Shown here one piece after another: positions 7,601 through 15,336 of a DNA stretch of 64,000 bases; the first letter of the stretch is position 1, and each line of letters begins with the position of its first letter. Below the pieces are notes generated by a model that ran no database searches, was not told the DNA's origin, and saw only the letters and a program-made list of their open reading frames with translations. Source of the stretch: Mycolicibacterium sp. lyk4-40-TYG-92 (lineage in GTDB: Bacteria; Actinomycetota; Actinomycetes; Mycobacteriales; Mycobacteriaceae); contig NZ_JARVRX010000010.1 of the NCBI RefSeq assembly GCF_030209435.1, positions 62,001-126,000 of the forward strand, read 5' to 3'. The translations under genes and the position numbers were made by a program.

Positions 7601-10106
7601 CGAATGCGCCTTCGAGTTGGTTCAGTGGCAGAGTCCGCAGGAACAGCGGGTCGGCCATATCTGGATTCTTGGGCCGGGCGTCGTCGCCGAACGAGATGGT
7701 TTCCTCGGTCATGTCGACGAATCCCCGTACGGCCGTGGTGCCGTAGGAGTGGCCGGCACCTTCCGCGCGTTCTTTGAACAGACCGAGTAGCGGTATGTCC
7801 TTTTCGGTCTGGACCTGGAGTGCGCGGGCATGCCATTCTGCCGACGTGTCCGACAGCGTGCGGAAGCCGACGCCGCCGACGACGGCGGTCACATTCGGAA
7901 AGTACTTGCGCAACACCGGGCCTGCGGTGTCGAGGTAGTTGGGCTCGAAGAACTCGCCGCCGATGTAGCTTTCGACGGTGCACAGGCCGACGCGGCCCAT
8001 GGTCTTCATCAACGACTTTTCCGCGGCTTTGGCGAACCGCTTGAAGGCGCCTGCGATCGACTGCTCGTCGGGGCCGAACTTCTCCTCGGCGCGCATCTGC
8101 ACCGTCAGCGGATACACCGCGGATGCACCGAATCCGAGCACCGTTGCGATGTGATGCGAGGACGCCAGTTGACCGCTCTCGGCGATCAGCGAAACCCGCA
8201 ACCGCAGACCTTCTTCGATGAGCCGCTGATTGATCGCCGAAATCACGATCGTGAGGGGCATCGGCGCCCGGACACTTTCGACGTGGCGGTCGGAGATGAC
8301 GGCGATGCCGCCCGACTCGCGCGCGAACGCCTCGACTTCATCGCAGAGCTTGTCGATGGAATGCACCAGGACCTCGGAGTTGTACGGTCCGCCCTCCAAG
8401 TCGACCCGGTACCGCATGCCGAATATCCGCACCGGGGTGTGGGTCTGGTCGCGGATCATCAACATGTCCAGGTGGGACACGATCGGCGACGGGATGATGA
8501 TTTGCGGCGCCGGCGTGCCGCCGCTACCCGGCTTGGCGCCGAGTGCCACCCGCAGCGTCATTCCGTCGGCCTCGCGAATGCTGTCCAGCGGTGGATTGGT
8601 GACCTGAGCGAACCGCTGCGAGAAATAGCGGGCAATGCCGCCCTCGTGGTTGGACAGCGCGTTGATCGCCGCGCCGTAACCCATCGCCGAGATCTTCTCC
8701 TGCCCGGTGGCCAGCATCGGGTCCATCAGGAACTTGAAATCTTCTTGGCTCATGGAATATGCGACGTAGCGCTGATAGCGGTTCAGGTCGCCGCTGTAGC
8801 GGGCGGGGGAGAGTTGGCTTTCCGGCGGCACGGCGGGCAGGTCGGCAAGGTTGACGCGGGCCTGCGCCAGCATGTCGGGATAATCATGCTGTGCGGCAAG
8901 CATTTCCAGGGCTTCGGTGGAGCCGTACGACCGCTGCTCTTTATGGTCGTAGTACAGCATTCCGCCGGCTTCGATCCGGCCCCGTTTGATCACTTCCTCC
9001 GGCGGGAAGTACACCTGTCCGGCTTCGGACATCACGCCGAGATAGTCGGCCGTTTCCACGGTGCGTAGCGGGCGCAGCCCCAAGCGGTCGAGGCGGGCGC
9101 CGATGAATCTGTCGTCGCCGAAGATCAGCGCGGCGGGACCGTCGTTTTTCTCCTCGTAGAGGCTGAAGTACTCGAGCATGGCGCGGACTTCAGGTGAGAG
9201 GGTGGTGTCGTTCTCCCACGCCGGCGGCATCATGGCGACGACGGCGGTGACGAGGTCCAGTCCGTCCTCGAGCACCCGGTGCTGCAGCGTCTGGTCCAGC
9301 CGGCAGCTGTCCGACTGTCCGGCGGGGCGGATGATGGCGCGGTTGTGGGCCCGTGCCATAGCGTTGTCGGAGAGCCGGTTCTTCTTGTCGGTGTTGAGCT
9401 CGCCGTTGTGAGCCATCAACCGGAACGGCTGGGCCATGGTGGCATTGGGCGCCGTGTTGGTGGAGAAGCGGGTGTGGAAGAACATCGAGTGCACCTCCAT
9501 CCGCGGATCGGACAGATCGCGGAAGTACGGCACCACTTCGTTCGAATTGAGGCGGCCCTTGAGCACCTGCGTGCGCGCACTCAAGGAGAGCGGGTACAGG
9601 CCGAGCAGTTCGGGGCGGGTGTAGGCAATGGCCTCGATGGCCATAAGGGCGTCGTGAATCTTGCGATCCGAATCCGACAGGAACACCCATTGCCGGATGG
9701 GTAGCTGGTACTTCGTCGCGGCGGCCCTGATTGCGGAATCATCCACGGGGACATCGCGCTTGAGCAGAATTTCGAAACCTTGGTCAAGGAGCGCCTTCTC
9801 GATAACCGCCTCGGCCTGGTCATGGTGGGCAGGATCATTCGGCAGAAAGAAGTTGCCCACGCCGAACTGGCCGAGGCGTAGGTCGGACCGACCGGTGAGT
9901 TCGGCGAAGAATCGCAGTGACAGATCGAGGTTGACGCCCGCGCCGTCGCCCACGCCTTCGGAGGACATGCCGCCGCGGTGAGGTACGGCGCACAACGCCT
10001 CGTGAAGTTTGCGGATGACGTCGTGGGTCTGGACGCCGTCCTTCCGGGTCAAGAAGCCGACACCGCAACTGCTCTTGTCCTGATTCGGGTCGTACAGTCC
10101 GGGCAA
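4677..10106 (-). CDS. Glutamate-synthase-like large subunit, iron-regulated variant
   Basis: An 1,809-residue protein, some 250-300 residues longer than a usual GltB. It has the glutamine amidotransferase block (Cys14 in SSCGVGF, PHRGG, GDGAGV), the central domain (NHEGGIARYFSQRF), the FMN/synthase domain (SPPPHHDTYSIEDLAQLI, VAGNTGGTGAAAV) and the glucan-like beta-helix (GQSYGAF, CNDGVGK, AGDRFAVRNSGASAVVEG). The Fe-S motif is C-x5-C-x3-C (CVMAKNCNIKC) rather than the usual C-x5-C-x4-C. A ~250-residue C-terminal extension has no family I recognise. The start is TTG at 10106, 7 bases after GAGGAG. GltB normally makes glutamate from glutamine and 2-oxoglutarate with electrons from GltD. No GltD is present here, and a diflavin reductase follows with a 4-base overlap. 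Confidence 0.85.
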   Translation of the reverse strand: MPGLYDPNQDKSSCGVGFLTRKDGVQTHDVIRKLHEALCAVPHRGGMSSEGVGDGAGVNLDLSLRFFAELTGRSDLRLGQFGVGNFFLPNDPAHHDQAEAVIEKALLDQGFEILLKRDVPVDDSAIRAAATKYQLPIRQWVFLSDSDRKIHDALMAIEAIAYTRPELLGLYPLSLSARTQVLKGRLNSNEVVPYFRDLSDPRMEVHSMFFHTRFSTNTAPNATMAQPFRLMAHNGELNTDKKNRLSDNAMARAHNRAIIRPAGQSDSCRLDQTLQHRVLEDGLDLVTAVVAMMPPAWENDTTLSPEVRAMLEYFSLYEEKNDGPAALIFGDDRFIGARLDRLGLRPLRTVETADYLGVMSEAGQVYFPPEEVIKRGRIEAGGMLYYDHKEQRSYGSTEALEMLAAQHDYPDMLAQARVNLADLPAVPPESQLSPARYSGDLNRYQRYVAYSMSQEDFKFLMDPMLATGQEKISAMGYGAAINALSNHEGGIARYFSQRFAQVTNPPLDSIREADGMTLRVALGAKPGSGGTPAPQIIIPSPIVSHLDMLMIRDQTHTPVRIFGMRYRVDLEGGPYNSEVLVHSIDKLCDEVEAFARESGGIAVISDRHVESVRAPMPLTIVISAINQRLIEEGLRLRVSLIAESGQLASSHHIATVLGFGASAVYPLTVQMRAEEKFGPDEQSIAGAFKRFAKAAEKSLMKTMGRVGLCTVESYIGGEFFEPNYLDTAGPVLRKYFPNVTAVVGGVGFRTLSDTSAEWHARALQVQTEKDIPLLGLFKERAEGAGHSYGTTAVRGFVDMTEETISFGDDARPKNPDMADPLFLRTLPLNQLEGAFGLNDEAYRNNSFEELTPRDVNSFDITPGYRNFVFAMNAERARRPAALRDVLAFPADVTFATTADEFRSEMGKFARFGNNSYLVRGLTVDRAGDAFTLRLSHSPERLQALADSLIQRFGDEIIDYQVTGDQLWLVARARARHFLGMTLTAPEAIPLDSVQPADEIAATLTSGAMSHGALVANAHEAVAHGTNMVGGLSNCGEGGEHISRYGTIRGSRIKQFASGRFGIWAGYLADPMLRELEIKIGQGAKPGEGGQLPAQKVTVQIAAARGGTPGVELVSPPPHHDTYSIEDLAQLIHDCKAARVRVIVKLVSSEGIGIIAAGVAKAGADVINVAGNTGGTGAAAVTSLKYAGRSAEIGVAEVHQALVANGIRQKVVLRCSGAHQTASDVVKSALLGADSYEFGTTALMMLKCVMAKNCNIKCPAGLTTNAEAFEGDPRALAQYLLNIAHEVREILATLGLPSLRHARGRSDLLHLLDHPSSIGRLDLRAMLAPAEGFVPEDPIYMERDYSVDDAFLAQLDLAGVTMEPVTLSNRNKSVGGQLAIDIERMLNHEGADGPAVATDDRGRRFLKPDSVVITTSGSAGQSYGAFCNDGMLLTHTGTCNDGVGKSACGGTIAVLSPGGGSDEPGGNVLIGNFVLFGASGGRLFVAGEAGDRFAVRNSGASAVVEGVGEFLCEYMTNGAVFNIGEFGKAVANGMSGGFLYQYDPDGELPSKVSTDSVVVAPISEAPFHEAAALTLLQWHVEATGSAKARQLLDDWRITRQHVVYAMPRALLQYQDADAILAAKTRKELLDELATALAGHQVAKFKRSYRNQETVLGGAVPGYGDTDTEEMYALLNTYTVLNMAQQLAMSRTPGVTDVADPRIGKTVRNLVLIEDFFLVQKLQRYAREAIDGFSDEDLAVFVANKRINDYKEALAQRNVLSMDSPGTYGWILYQDAKNVEKIGRLPSFEELFAAQAVPDVAASFDSLESAQ

Positions 10107-10215
10107 TCGCGTCTCCTCAAACCCTTCACGCCGCCTACCGGCGTGTCCCGTGGGTTCTCGTCATTGAGCGACCCGCCATGGCCGACACGGCCAGGCCGGC
10201 AGCCGACGCAATCAA

Positions 10216-10234
10216 CCAGATTAGCCTAACCTAA
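10216..10234 (-). promoter_or_regulatory. IdeR/DtxR iron box
   Basis: Read on the minus strand, the site is TTAGGTTAGGCTAATCTGG. It matches the mycobacterial IdeR consensus TWAGGTWAGSCTWACCTWA at 16 of 19 positions, with the first 14 all matching. It lies about 110 bases upstream of the TTG start of the glutamate-synthase-like/reductase/HemS operon. IdeR with Fe(II) would repress this operon when iron is plentiful. A -10-like TAGGCT/TAATCT overlaps the box, consistent with repression by promoter occlusion. Confidence 0.8.
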
Positions 10235-10274
10235 CTAGATGGTCGGCCAGCTGGTGGCGACGCTCGCCACATCG

Positions 10275-10295
10275 ACCGGCGTGCAGGACGCCGGT
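10275..10295 (-). terminator. Hairpin downstream of lhr
   Basis: ACCGGCGT and ACGCCGGT form perfect 8-base arms around a GCAGG loop. The stem extends to 11 pairs if one G-T pair is allowed. It lies about 165 bases beyond the lhr stop and upstream of the IdeR box on the same strand. It is therefore placed to separate lhr transcription from the iron-regulated operon. No U-run follows. Confidence 0.45.
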
Positions 10296-10459
10296 TGATG
10301 ATTTCCGAGCTCATCGACATCGTAAGCAGTGAATCGGGAGCTTGCAGGCTAGACAGACCCGTTGGGCCGCCTGCTGCCAGGAGGGCATCGGCGGCCGTCG
10401 CCGTGGTGCCCCAACTCGACCCACCGGATCAGCCGCTGGGCCGTGATGGAAAACCCAGA

Positions 10460-13400
10460 TCAGCGCAGCCGCAAACCCCGCGGGGTCCGGGAGAACCCGG
10501 CGTCGGTGAGCACGGCGTGAACCCGCGCCTGTTCGGCGTCGGGTGTGGGGGCCAAGACCGGTTCTCCGTTGACCTTCTCGATCAACAGCGACTGCAGCCG
10601 CCCCGCGCTCACCAGGTCGGCCAGCGCACCGGCCGCGGCGCGTTGTTGTTCCGGAGTGGCGTCGAACGACAACAACGACTTTCCGCCCCGCTCCAGGAAC
10701 CACACCAACTCGCCGTCGACCAGCGCCACCAGCGCACCCGCCTTGCGGCCCGGCCGGTGGCCGGCTGCCTCGGGCCACGGGAGCGCGACGCCGTAGGGAT
10801 TAGCCGGGTCGGTGGCGGCGAGCACGATGGCGGTGTAGTCGGGGCTGCTGTGGTCGACGTTGTCGAGATAGTTGCGCAGCCGGTCCACCGTCGAGGCCAC
10901 GGCGAACTGTGCGCCACCAAGCGATTCGATGAAATACCCGCGCTGGCAGCGGCCGGCTTCTTCGAAGGCGGTCAACACCTTGTAGAGCGTCGCGAACCCG
11001 CCGGGCAGGCCGTCGGCCGCGCCGCGGGTGACGACGCCGTAGCGGTTCAGCAGCAGCTCGGCCTGGAAGTGCGCCCGCATGGTGGATTCCGGTTCGGCGG
11101 GTGGCAGCGCCGACCACCGGCCGGCGACCGTCGGGTCGACGGTGCGGGCCTGCGGCCGGGCGACACTGTAGCGACTGAGCCGGGGCGGGCGCTGCTGTCG
11201 TTGCCGGTGCGCACCTCCCGGTTTGCGTCCGGTGTTGCCGAGGAGCGCCCGCACCGGGGCGAAGGTGTCGCCGGTGACCCAGCCGGCCCAGATCAGTTCC
11301 CACAGAGCCTGTTTCGCATCGGCACTGTCTTCAGCCGCCAGCTGCCGGAAGAAGTAGGCGCCGCCTGGACCATCAGCTGAGCTGAGGGTGTCCATGATCA
11401 TGCGGTGCGTGTCGGTGAACTCGATCTCGGCGCCCGGCGCCAGGGACAGTGGCGCGGAGTCGGCGCGGTGGAAGACCACCCAGCCGTCGTTGGCGCCGAT
11501 CTGGCCGGCGCCCGACCAGGTGACCTCACCGGAGGCCAGCAGTTCGTCGAGCATCGCCGGTTGGTAGTCGGACACCCGCTGGCCGAAAACGAGCGGCTCG
11601 ACCGCGGATGCCGGAATCGGCGCGCCGGCAAGCTGTTCGATGACTGACGCCAGGCCATCGATGCCGCGGGCGTCGCCGAACTGCTGCCAGGCCGGCAGGA
11701 ACCGGGCGTACGCGGCGGTGCTCACCGGTTCGATCTGGGCCCGCAGCGCGGCCAGGGACCGGCGGCGCAGAATCTTCAGCACCGTGGCGTCACACCACTG
11801 CTGGTCGACGCTGTCCGGCAGATCGGTGAATTCACCGCGAATGAGCTTGCCGTCCAACACCATGCGGCTCAACACGTCGGCGGTCACCCGATGTCCCAGG
11901 CCGAACCGGGCGGCCGCCTGCGTTGTCGTGAACGGCCCATTGGTTCTGGCGTAGCGGCCCAGTAGTTCACCCAGCGGGTCGGACACCGCCGCGGTGAAAC
12001 TCGCCGGCACGCCGACCGGCACCGCGACACCGAGGCCGTCGCGCAGCAGGCCCATGTCTTCGACCGCGGTCCACCAGCTCTGGCCGGCGAAGGTCACCGA
12101 GACCGCGCGCTTGGCGGCTTGCAGCGTGGCGCACCAGGCCTCGACATCGCTTGCGGTGCAACGCTGCCGGAGTTCGTCGGTGCTCAGTGGTCCAAGCAGC
12201 CGGAGGAGGTCGGCGATGCCTTCGGCGTCGCGGGCGGCCCGGTCTTCGGTCAGATGCTGCAGCTGCCGAATGGTCGACGCCACCACGTCCGGGTCGAGCA
12301 GTTCGCGCAGTTCGACGCGGCCCAGGAGCTCGGCCAGCAGCGTGGCGTCCAACGACAGTGCGGCAGCACGCCGTTCGGCGAGTGGGCTGTCACCCTCGTA
12401 CATGAACGCACCGACGTAACCGAACAGCAGCGACGCGGCGAACGGCGACGGTGTGGCGGTCTGAACGTCGAGCACCCGGATCCGGCGCTGCGCGACACGC
12501 CGCATCAACTCGATGAGCATCGGGACGTCGTAGACGTCCTGCAGGCATTCGCGCACCGTCTCCAGCACGATCGGGAAATCCGGGTACTTGCGGGCGATGT
12601 CCAGCAACTGGGCGGCTCGCTGCCGCTGATGCCACAGCGGCGACCGCTTGCCGGGATGGCGCCGCGGCAGCAGCAGTGCCCGCGCCGCGCACTCGCGGAA
12701 GCGGGAGGCAAACAGCGCCGACCCGCCGACCTCTGCGGTGACGATGGACTCGATCTCGTCGGCCTCGAAGACGAAAATGTCTGCGCCGGGCGGGTTTTCC
12801 CCGGTGTCGGGCAGCCGCAGCACGATGCCGTCGTCGGACGCGGTGGGCTTCTCGTCGATGCCGTACCGTTCCATGATCCGTCTGCCCACTGCGAGCGCCA
12901 GCGGCCCGTGCACCCGCAGCCCGTACGGGGAGTGCAGGACGATTCGCCAGTCGCCGAGCTCATCGCGGAACCGTTCCACCACGAATGTGGTGTCGGTGGG
13001 CACCGTGCCGGTGGCTTGCCGCTGCTCGTCGAGCAGCTGCCACAGGTTGTCGGTGGCGTAGCCGTTGAAACCCATTGTGCTGCAGTACTCGTCGAATTCG
13101 GCGCGCGGCAGTCCGGCGAGCTTCCCGGTGAAGGCGCCGATGGCCGCACCCAGCTCAGCGGAACGGCCGACGGCGTCGCCGCGCCAGAACGGCAACCGCG
13201 CGGGCTGGCCGGGCGCGGGCAGGACCAGCACCCGGTCGTGCGTGATCTCGGTGATCCGCCAGCTGGTGGCGCCGAGGGAGATGACGTCGCCGGGACGCGA
13301 CTCGTAGACCATCTCCTCATCGAGTTCGCCGACACGCGAGGGCTTCTCGTCACCCGTGGCCAGGTAGACGGTGAACATGCCGCGGTCCGGGATCGCGCCG

Positions 13401-14974
13401 CCGGACGTGACGGCGAGCCGTTGCGCGCCGGGCCGCGCGGTCAGGGTGCCGGTGTCGCGGTCGTAGACCAGCCGCGGCCGCAGCTCGGCGAACTCGGTCG
13501 ACGGGTACTTGCCGGCCAGCAGGTCGAGCGTCGCCTCGAAAGCGCTGCGCGGCAGGGCGGCGAACGGTGCGCTGCGCCGGACCGCGTCGAACCAGCGGTC
13601 GGCATCCAGCGGTTCGAGGGCCGCCGCCGCGACCGTGTGTTGTGCCAGCACGTCGAGCGGATTGGTGGGTACCTGCAGCGTCTCGATCTCACCGGCGCGC
13701 ATCCGCTGCACGGTGACGGCGCAGTCGATCAGATCGGTGCGGTGCTTGGGTAGCAGCACGCCTTCGGAGATCTCGCCGACCTGGTGGCCGGCGCGGCCGA
13801 TGCGCTGCAGACCACTGGCGACCGACGGCGGTGCCTCGACCTGAATCACCAGATCGACGGCGCCCATGTCGATGCCGAGTTCCAGGCTGGACGTGGCGAC
13901 GACGGCCTTGAGCCGGCCGCTCTTGAGGTCGTCTTCGACCTGCGCTCGGGCCTCCTTGCTGACCGAGCCATGGTGGGCCTTGGCCAGCAGACTGGGTGCG
14001 CCGAAGGTCTGGCCGCTGGCCATGATTGTGGCCGGCGCGCCGCCACCGATCTGCGGGTTGCGCTCGTTGGGCAGCTCGATGCCCGAACGGGCGGCGTGAA
14101 TCTCGTTGAGCCGCGCGGTGAGCCGCTCGGCCAGCCGCCGGGAGTTCGTGAACACCAGCGACGAATTGTGCGACTCGATCAGGTCGACGATGCGTTCCTC
14201 GACATCGGGCCAGATGGTGCCGCCGTCGAGGTTGGCCATGTCGGGCACCGGCACCTCGACACTCAGGTCGAAGGTCTTGGCGGCCGGCGGCTTGACGATG
14301 GTGGTGGGCGCCGCGCCCGACAGGAAGCGCGCGACCTCTTCGGGCGGCTTGACGGTCGCGGACAGGCCGATCCGTTGGGCCGGCTTGTCGAGCAGCTCGT
14401 CGAGACGCTCCAGTGAAAGCGCCAGGTGCGCGCCGCGTTTGGTGGCTGCGACGGCGTGCACCTCATCGACGATGACGGTCCGTACCGTCGCCAGCGTCTC
14501 GCGGGCCGCCGACGTCAGCATGAGGAACAGCGACTCGGGGGTGGTGATCAGGATGTCCGGCGGCGTCGCGATCAGTTGGCGGCGCTGTGCCGGGGAGGTG
14601 TCGCCCGACCGCACGCCGACGGTGATCTCGGGTGCCGGTGTACCCACGCGCTCGGCGACCCGCGTGATGCCGGTGAGGGGCGTCGACAGGTTGCGCTCGA
14701 CGTCGACCGCGAGGGCCTTCAGCGGCGAGACGTAGAGGACTTTTGTGCCCTTGACGCCAGCGGTGTCGGTGCGCTGCTGCGCCAGCTGGTCGATGGCCCA
14801 GAGGAACGCCGCGAGCGTCTTGCCCGACCCGGTGGGTGCGATGACCAGAGTGTTGTGCCCGTCGGCGACGGCCTGCCACGCCTGCGCCTGCGCGGGGGTG
14901 GGCGTGCTGAAGGCAGCAGCGAACCACTCCCGGGTCAGGTCACTGAACCGGGCCATCGGGTCGTCCGGAGCCAC
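10460..14974 (-). CDS. lhr: Lhr-type large superfamily 2 DNA helicase
   Basis: A protein of about 1,504 residues, matching the ~1,500-residue mycobacterial Lhr. Near the N-terminus is Walker A (APTGSGKTLAAF), then motif Ia (VLYVSPLKALAVDVERN), a DEVH box (VDEVHAV), the SATV motif and QRIGRAGHQ of motif VI. The winged-helix and long C-terminal Lhr domain follow. Lhr is an ATP-dependent 3'-5' DNA translocase and RNA:DNA helicase linked to DNA repair. The frame stays open upstream to 15202, but that extension overlaps the bioF relic and its operator and is unlikely to be translated. GTG 14974 or ATG 14956 puts the conserved RFSDLTREWF at the N-terminus. It seems to be a single-gene unit. Confidence 0.92.
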   Translation of the reverse strand: MAPDDPMARFSDLTREWFAAAFSTPTPAQAQAWQAVADGHNTLVIAPTGSGKTLAAFLWAIDQLAQQRTDTAGVKGTKVLYVSPLKALAVDVERNLSTPLTGITRVAERVGTPAPEITVGVRSGDTSPAQRRQLIATPPDILITTPESLFLMLTSAARETLATVRTVIVDEVHAVAATKRGAHLALSLERLDELLDKPAQRIGLSATVKPPEEVARFLSGAAPTTIVKPPAAKTFDLSVEVPVPDMANLDGGTIWPDVEERIVDLIESHNSSLVFTNSRRLAERLTARLNEIHAARSGIELPNERNPQIGGGAPATIMASGQTFGAPSLLAKAHHGSVSKEARAQVEDDLKSGRLKAVVATSSLELGIDMGAVDLVIQVEAPPSVASGLQRIGRAGHQVGEISEGVLLPKHRTDLIDCAVTVQRMRAGEIETLQVPTNPLDVLAQHTVAAAALEPLDADRWFDAVRRSAPFAALPRSAFEATLDLLAGKYPSTEFAELRPRLVYDRDTGTLTARPGAQRLAVTSGGAIPDRGMFTVYLATGDEKPSRVGELDEEMVYESRPGDVISLGATSWRITEITHDRVLVLPAPGQPARLPFWRGDAVGRSAELGAAIGAFTGKLAGLPRAEFDEYCSTMGFNGYATDNLWQLLDEQRQATGTVPTDTTFVVERFRDELGDWRIVLHSPYGLRVHGPLALAVGRRIMERYGIDEKPTASDDGIVLRLPDTGENPPGADIFVFEADEIESIVTAEVGGSALFASRFRECAARALLLPRRHPGKRSPLWHQRQRAAQLLDIARKYPDFPIVLETVRECLQDVYDVPMLIELMRRVAQRRIRVLDVQTATPSPFAASLLFGYVGAFMYEGDSPLAERRAAALSLDATLLAELLGRVELRELLDPDVVASTIRQLQHLTEDRAARDAEGIADLLRLLGPLSTDELRQRCTASDVEAWCATLQAAKRAVSVTFAGQSWWTAVEDMGLLRDGLGVAVPVGVPASFTAAVSDPLGELLGRYARTNGPFTTTQAAARFGLGHRVTADVLSRMVLDGKLIRGEFTDLPDSVDQQWCDATVLKILRRRSLAALRAQIEPVSTAAYARFLPAWQQFGDARGIDGLASVIEQLAGAPIPASAVEPLVFGQRVSDYQPAMLDELLASGEVTWSGAGQIGANDGWVVFHRADSAPLSLAPGAEIEFTDTHRMIMDTLSSADGPGGAYFFRQLAAEDSADAKQALWELIWAGWVTGDTFAPVRALLGNTGRKPGGAHRQRQQRPPRLSRYSVARPQARTVDPTVAGRWSALPPAEPESTMRAHFQAELLLNRYGVVTRGAADGLPGGFATLYKVLTAFEEAGRCQRGYFIESLGGAQFAVASTVDRLRNYLDNVDHSSPDYTAIVLAATDPANPYGVALPWPEAAGHRPGRKAGALVALVDGELVWFLERGGKSLLSFDATPEQQRAAAGALADLVSAGRLQSLLIEKVNGEPVLAPTPDAEQARVHAVLTDAGFSRTPRGLRLR

Positions 14975-15052
14975 GGCTCCATATTGCCCGGTGGGTACGA
15001 CAAGTTTTCGGCGGTAGGTGGCGCGCGGTCTGGCGGTGCGCGGGTATTGCAA

Positions 15053-15067
15053 TTGAACGGTGTTCAA
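15053..15067. promoter_or_regulatory. Perfect palindrome resembling a BioQ (TetR) biotin operator
   Basis: TTGAACGGTGTTCAA is a perfect inverted repeat around GGT. Its core, TGAAC-N3-GTTCA, is very close to the TGAAC-N3-GTTAC palindrome I recall for the mycobacterial biotin regulator BioQ. It lies 22 bases before the ATG of a bioF relic, which supports that reading. A second TGAAC-N3-GTTCA lies at 44197-44209. Confidence 0.6.
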
Positions 15068-15088
15068 GTATGGTCCTGAACTGTGGTT

Positions 15089-15313
15089 ATGACCGACGTA
15101 TCGGGGTGGTTGGAAGAACGGGCAGGTCAGCGCGTGAATGCCGGCTTGCAGCGAGAATTGAACGCACCTCGTCAACTCGGCGCGCACGTTCATCTTCGAC
15201 ACGGCCCCGGCCCCCGGTGCTGCGCATCACCGCCCGCGCCGACCTGACCGACAACGAGATGACACTCATCGACGACGTGCTGCGCGCCGTCCTTGCGCAG
15301 ACCGCACATCGCA
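15089..15313 (+). pseudogene. Decayed fragment of bioF (8-amino-7-oxononanoate synthase)
   Basis: Three pieces of BioF can be read in shifted frames. From ATG 15089, VSGWLEERAGQRVNAGLQRE resembles the BioF N-terminus (WLDAVQRQRHEAGLRR). From 15186 in another frame, TFIFDTAPAPGAA matches the internal PFIFDT..AP..GAA segment. From about 15219 in a third frame, VLRITARADLTDNEMTLI matches the C-terminal RLRLTARASL. A functional BioF has about 380 residues; here about 75 codons remain, so large internal deletions have removed the PLP-binding core. The upstream BioQ-like operator supports its origin. The last frame stays open into the following methyltransferase gene. The alignment is to BioF sequence from memory. 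Confidence 0.72.
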
Positions 15314-15336
15314 ACAACGAAGAAAGGCGACCGAGG

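Larger units (their letters stand above)
10107..10459. other. Intergenic region: operon leader, IdeR box, lhr terminator
   Basis: This 353-base stretch has no convincing gene. Nearest the glutamate-synthase-like gene is a leader of about 110 bases, with a small hairpin at 10127-10145 (CACGCCG, 5-base loop, CGGCGTG). Then come the IdeR box at 10216-10234 and an inverted repeat at 10275-10295. The rest, up to the end of lhr, shows no motif I recognise. Confidence 0.6.

Noticed and set aside
2146..9704. Many long open frames on the plus strand opposite the HemS, diflavin reductase and glutamate-synthase-like genes
   Set aside because: They lack recognisable domains and have Arg/Ala-rich random-looking composition. 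They are expected antisense shadows in high-GC DNA.
12119..13753. 544-codon plus-strand frame opposite lhr
   Set aside because: It lies wholly inside conserved lhr coding sequence and has no family resemblance.
14975..15202. 76-residue upstream extension of Lhr
   Set aside because: It would run through the bioF relic and its operator and has no counterpart at the known N-terminus of Lhr.
15070..15336. 89-residue extension of the methyltransferase
   Set aside because: Its codons derive from the C-terminal bioF fragment, and a good ATG with a purine-rich leader lies at 15337.
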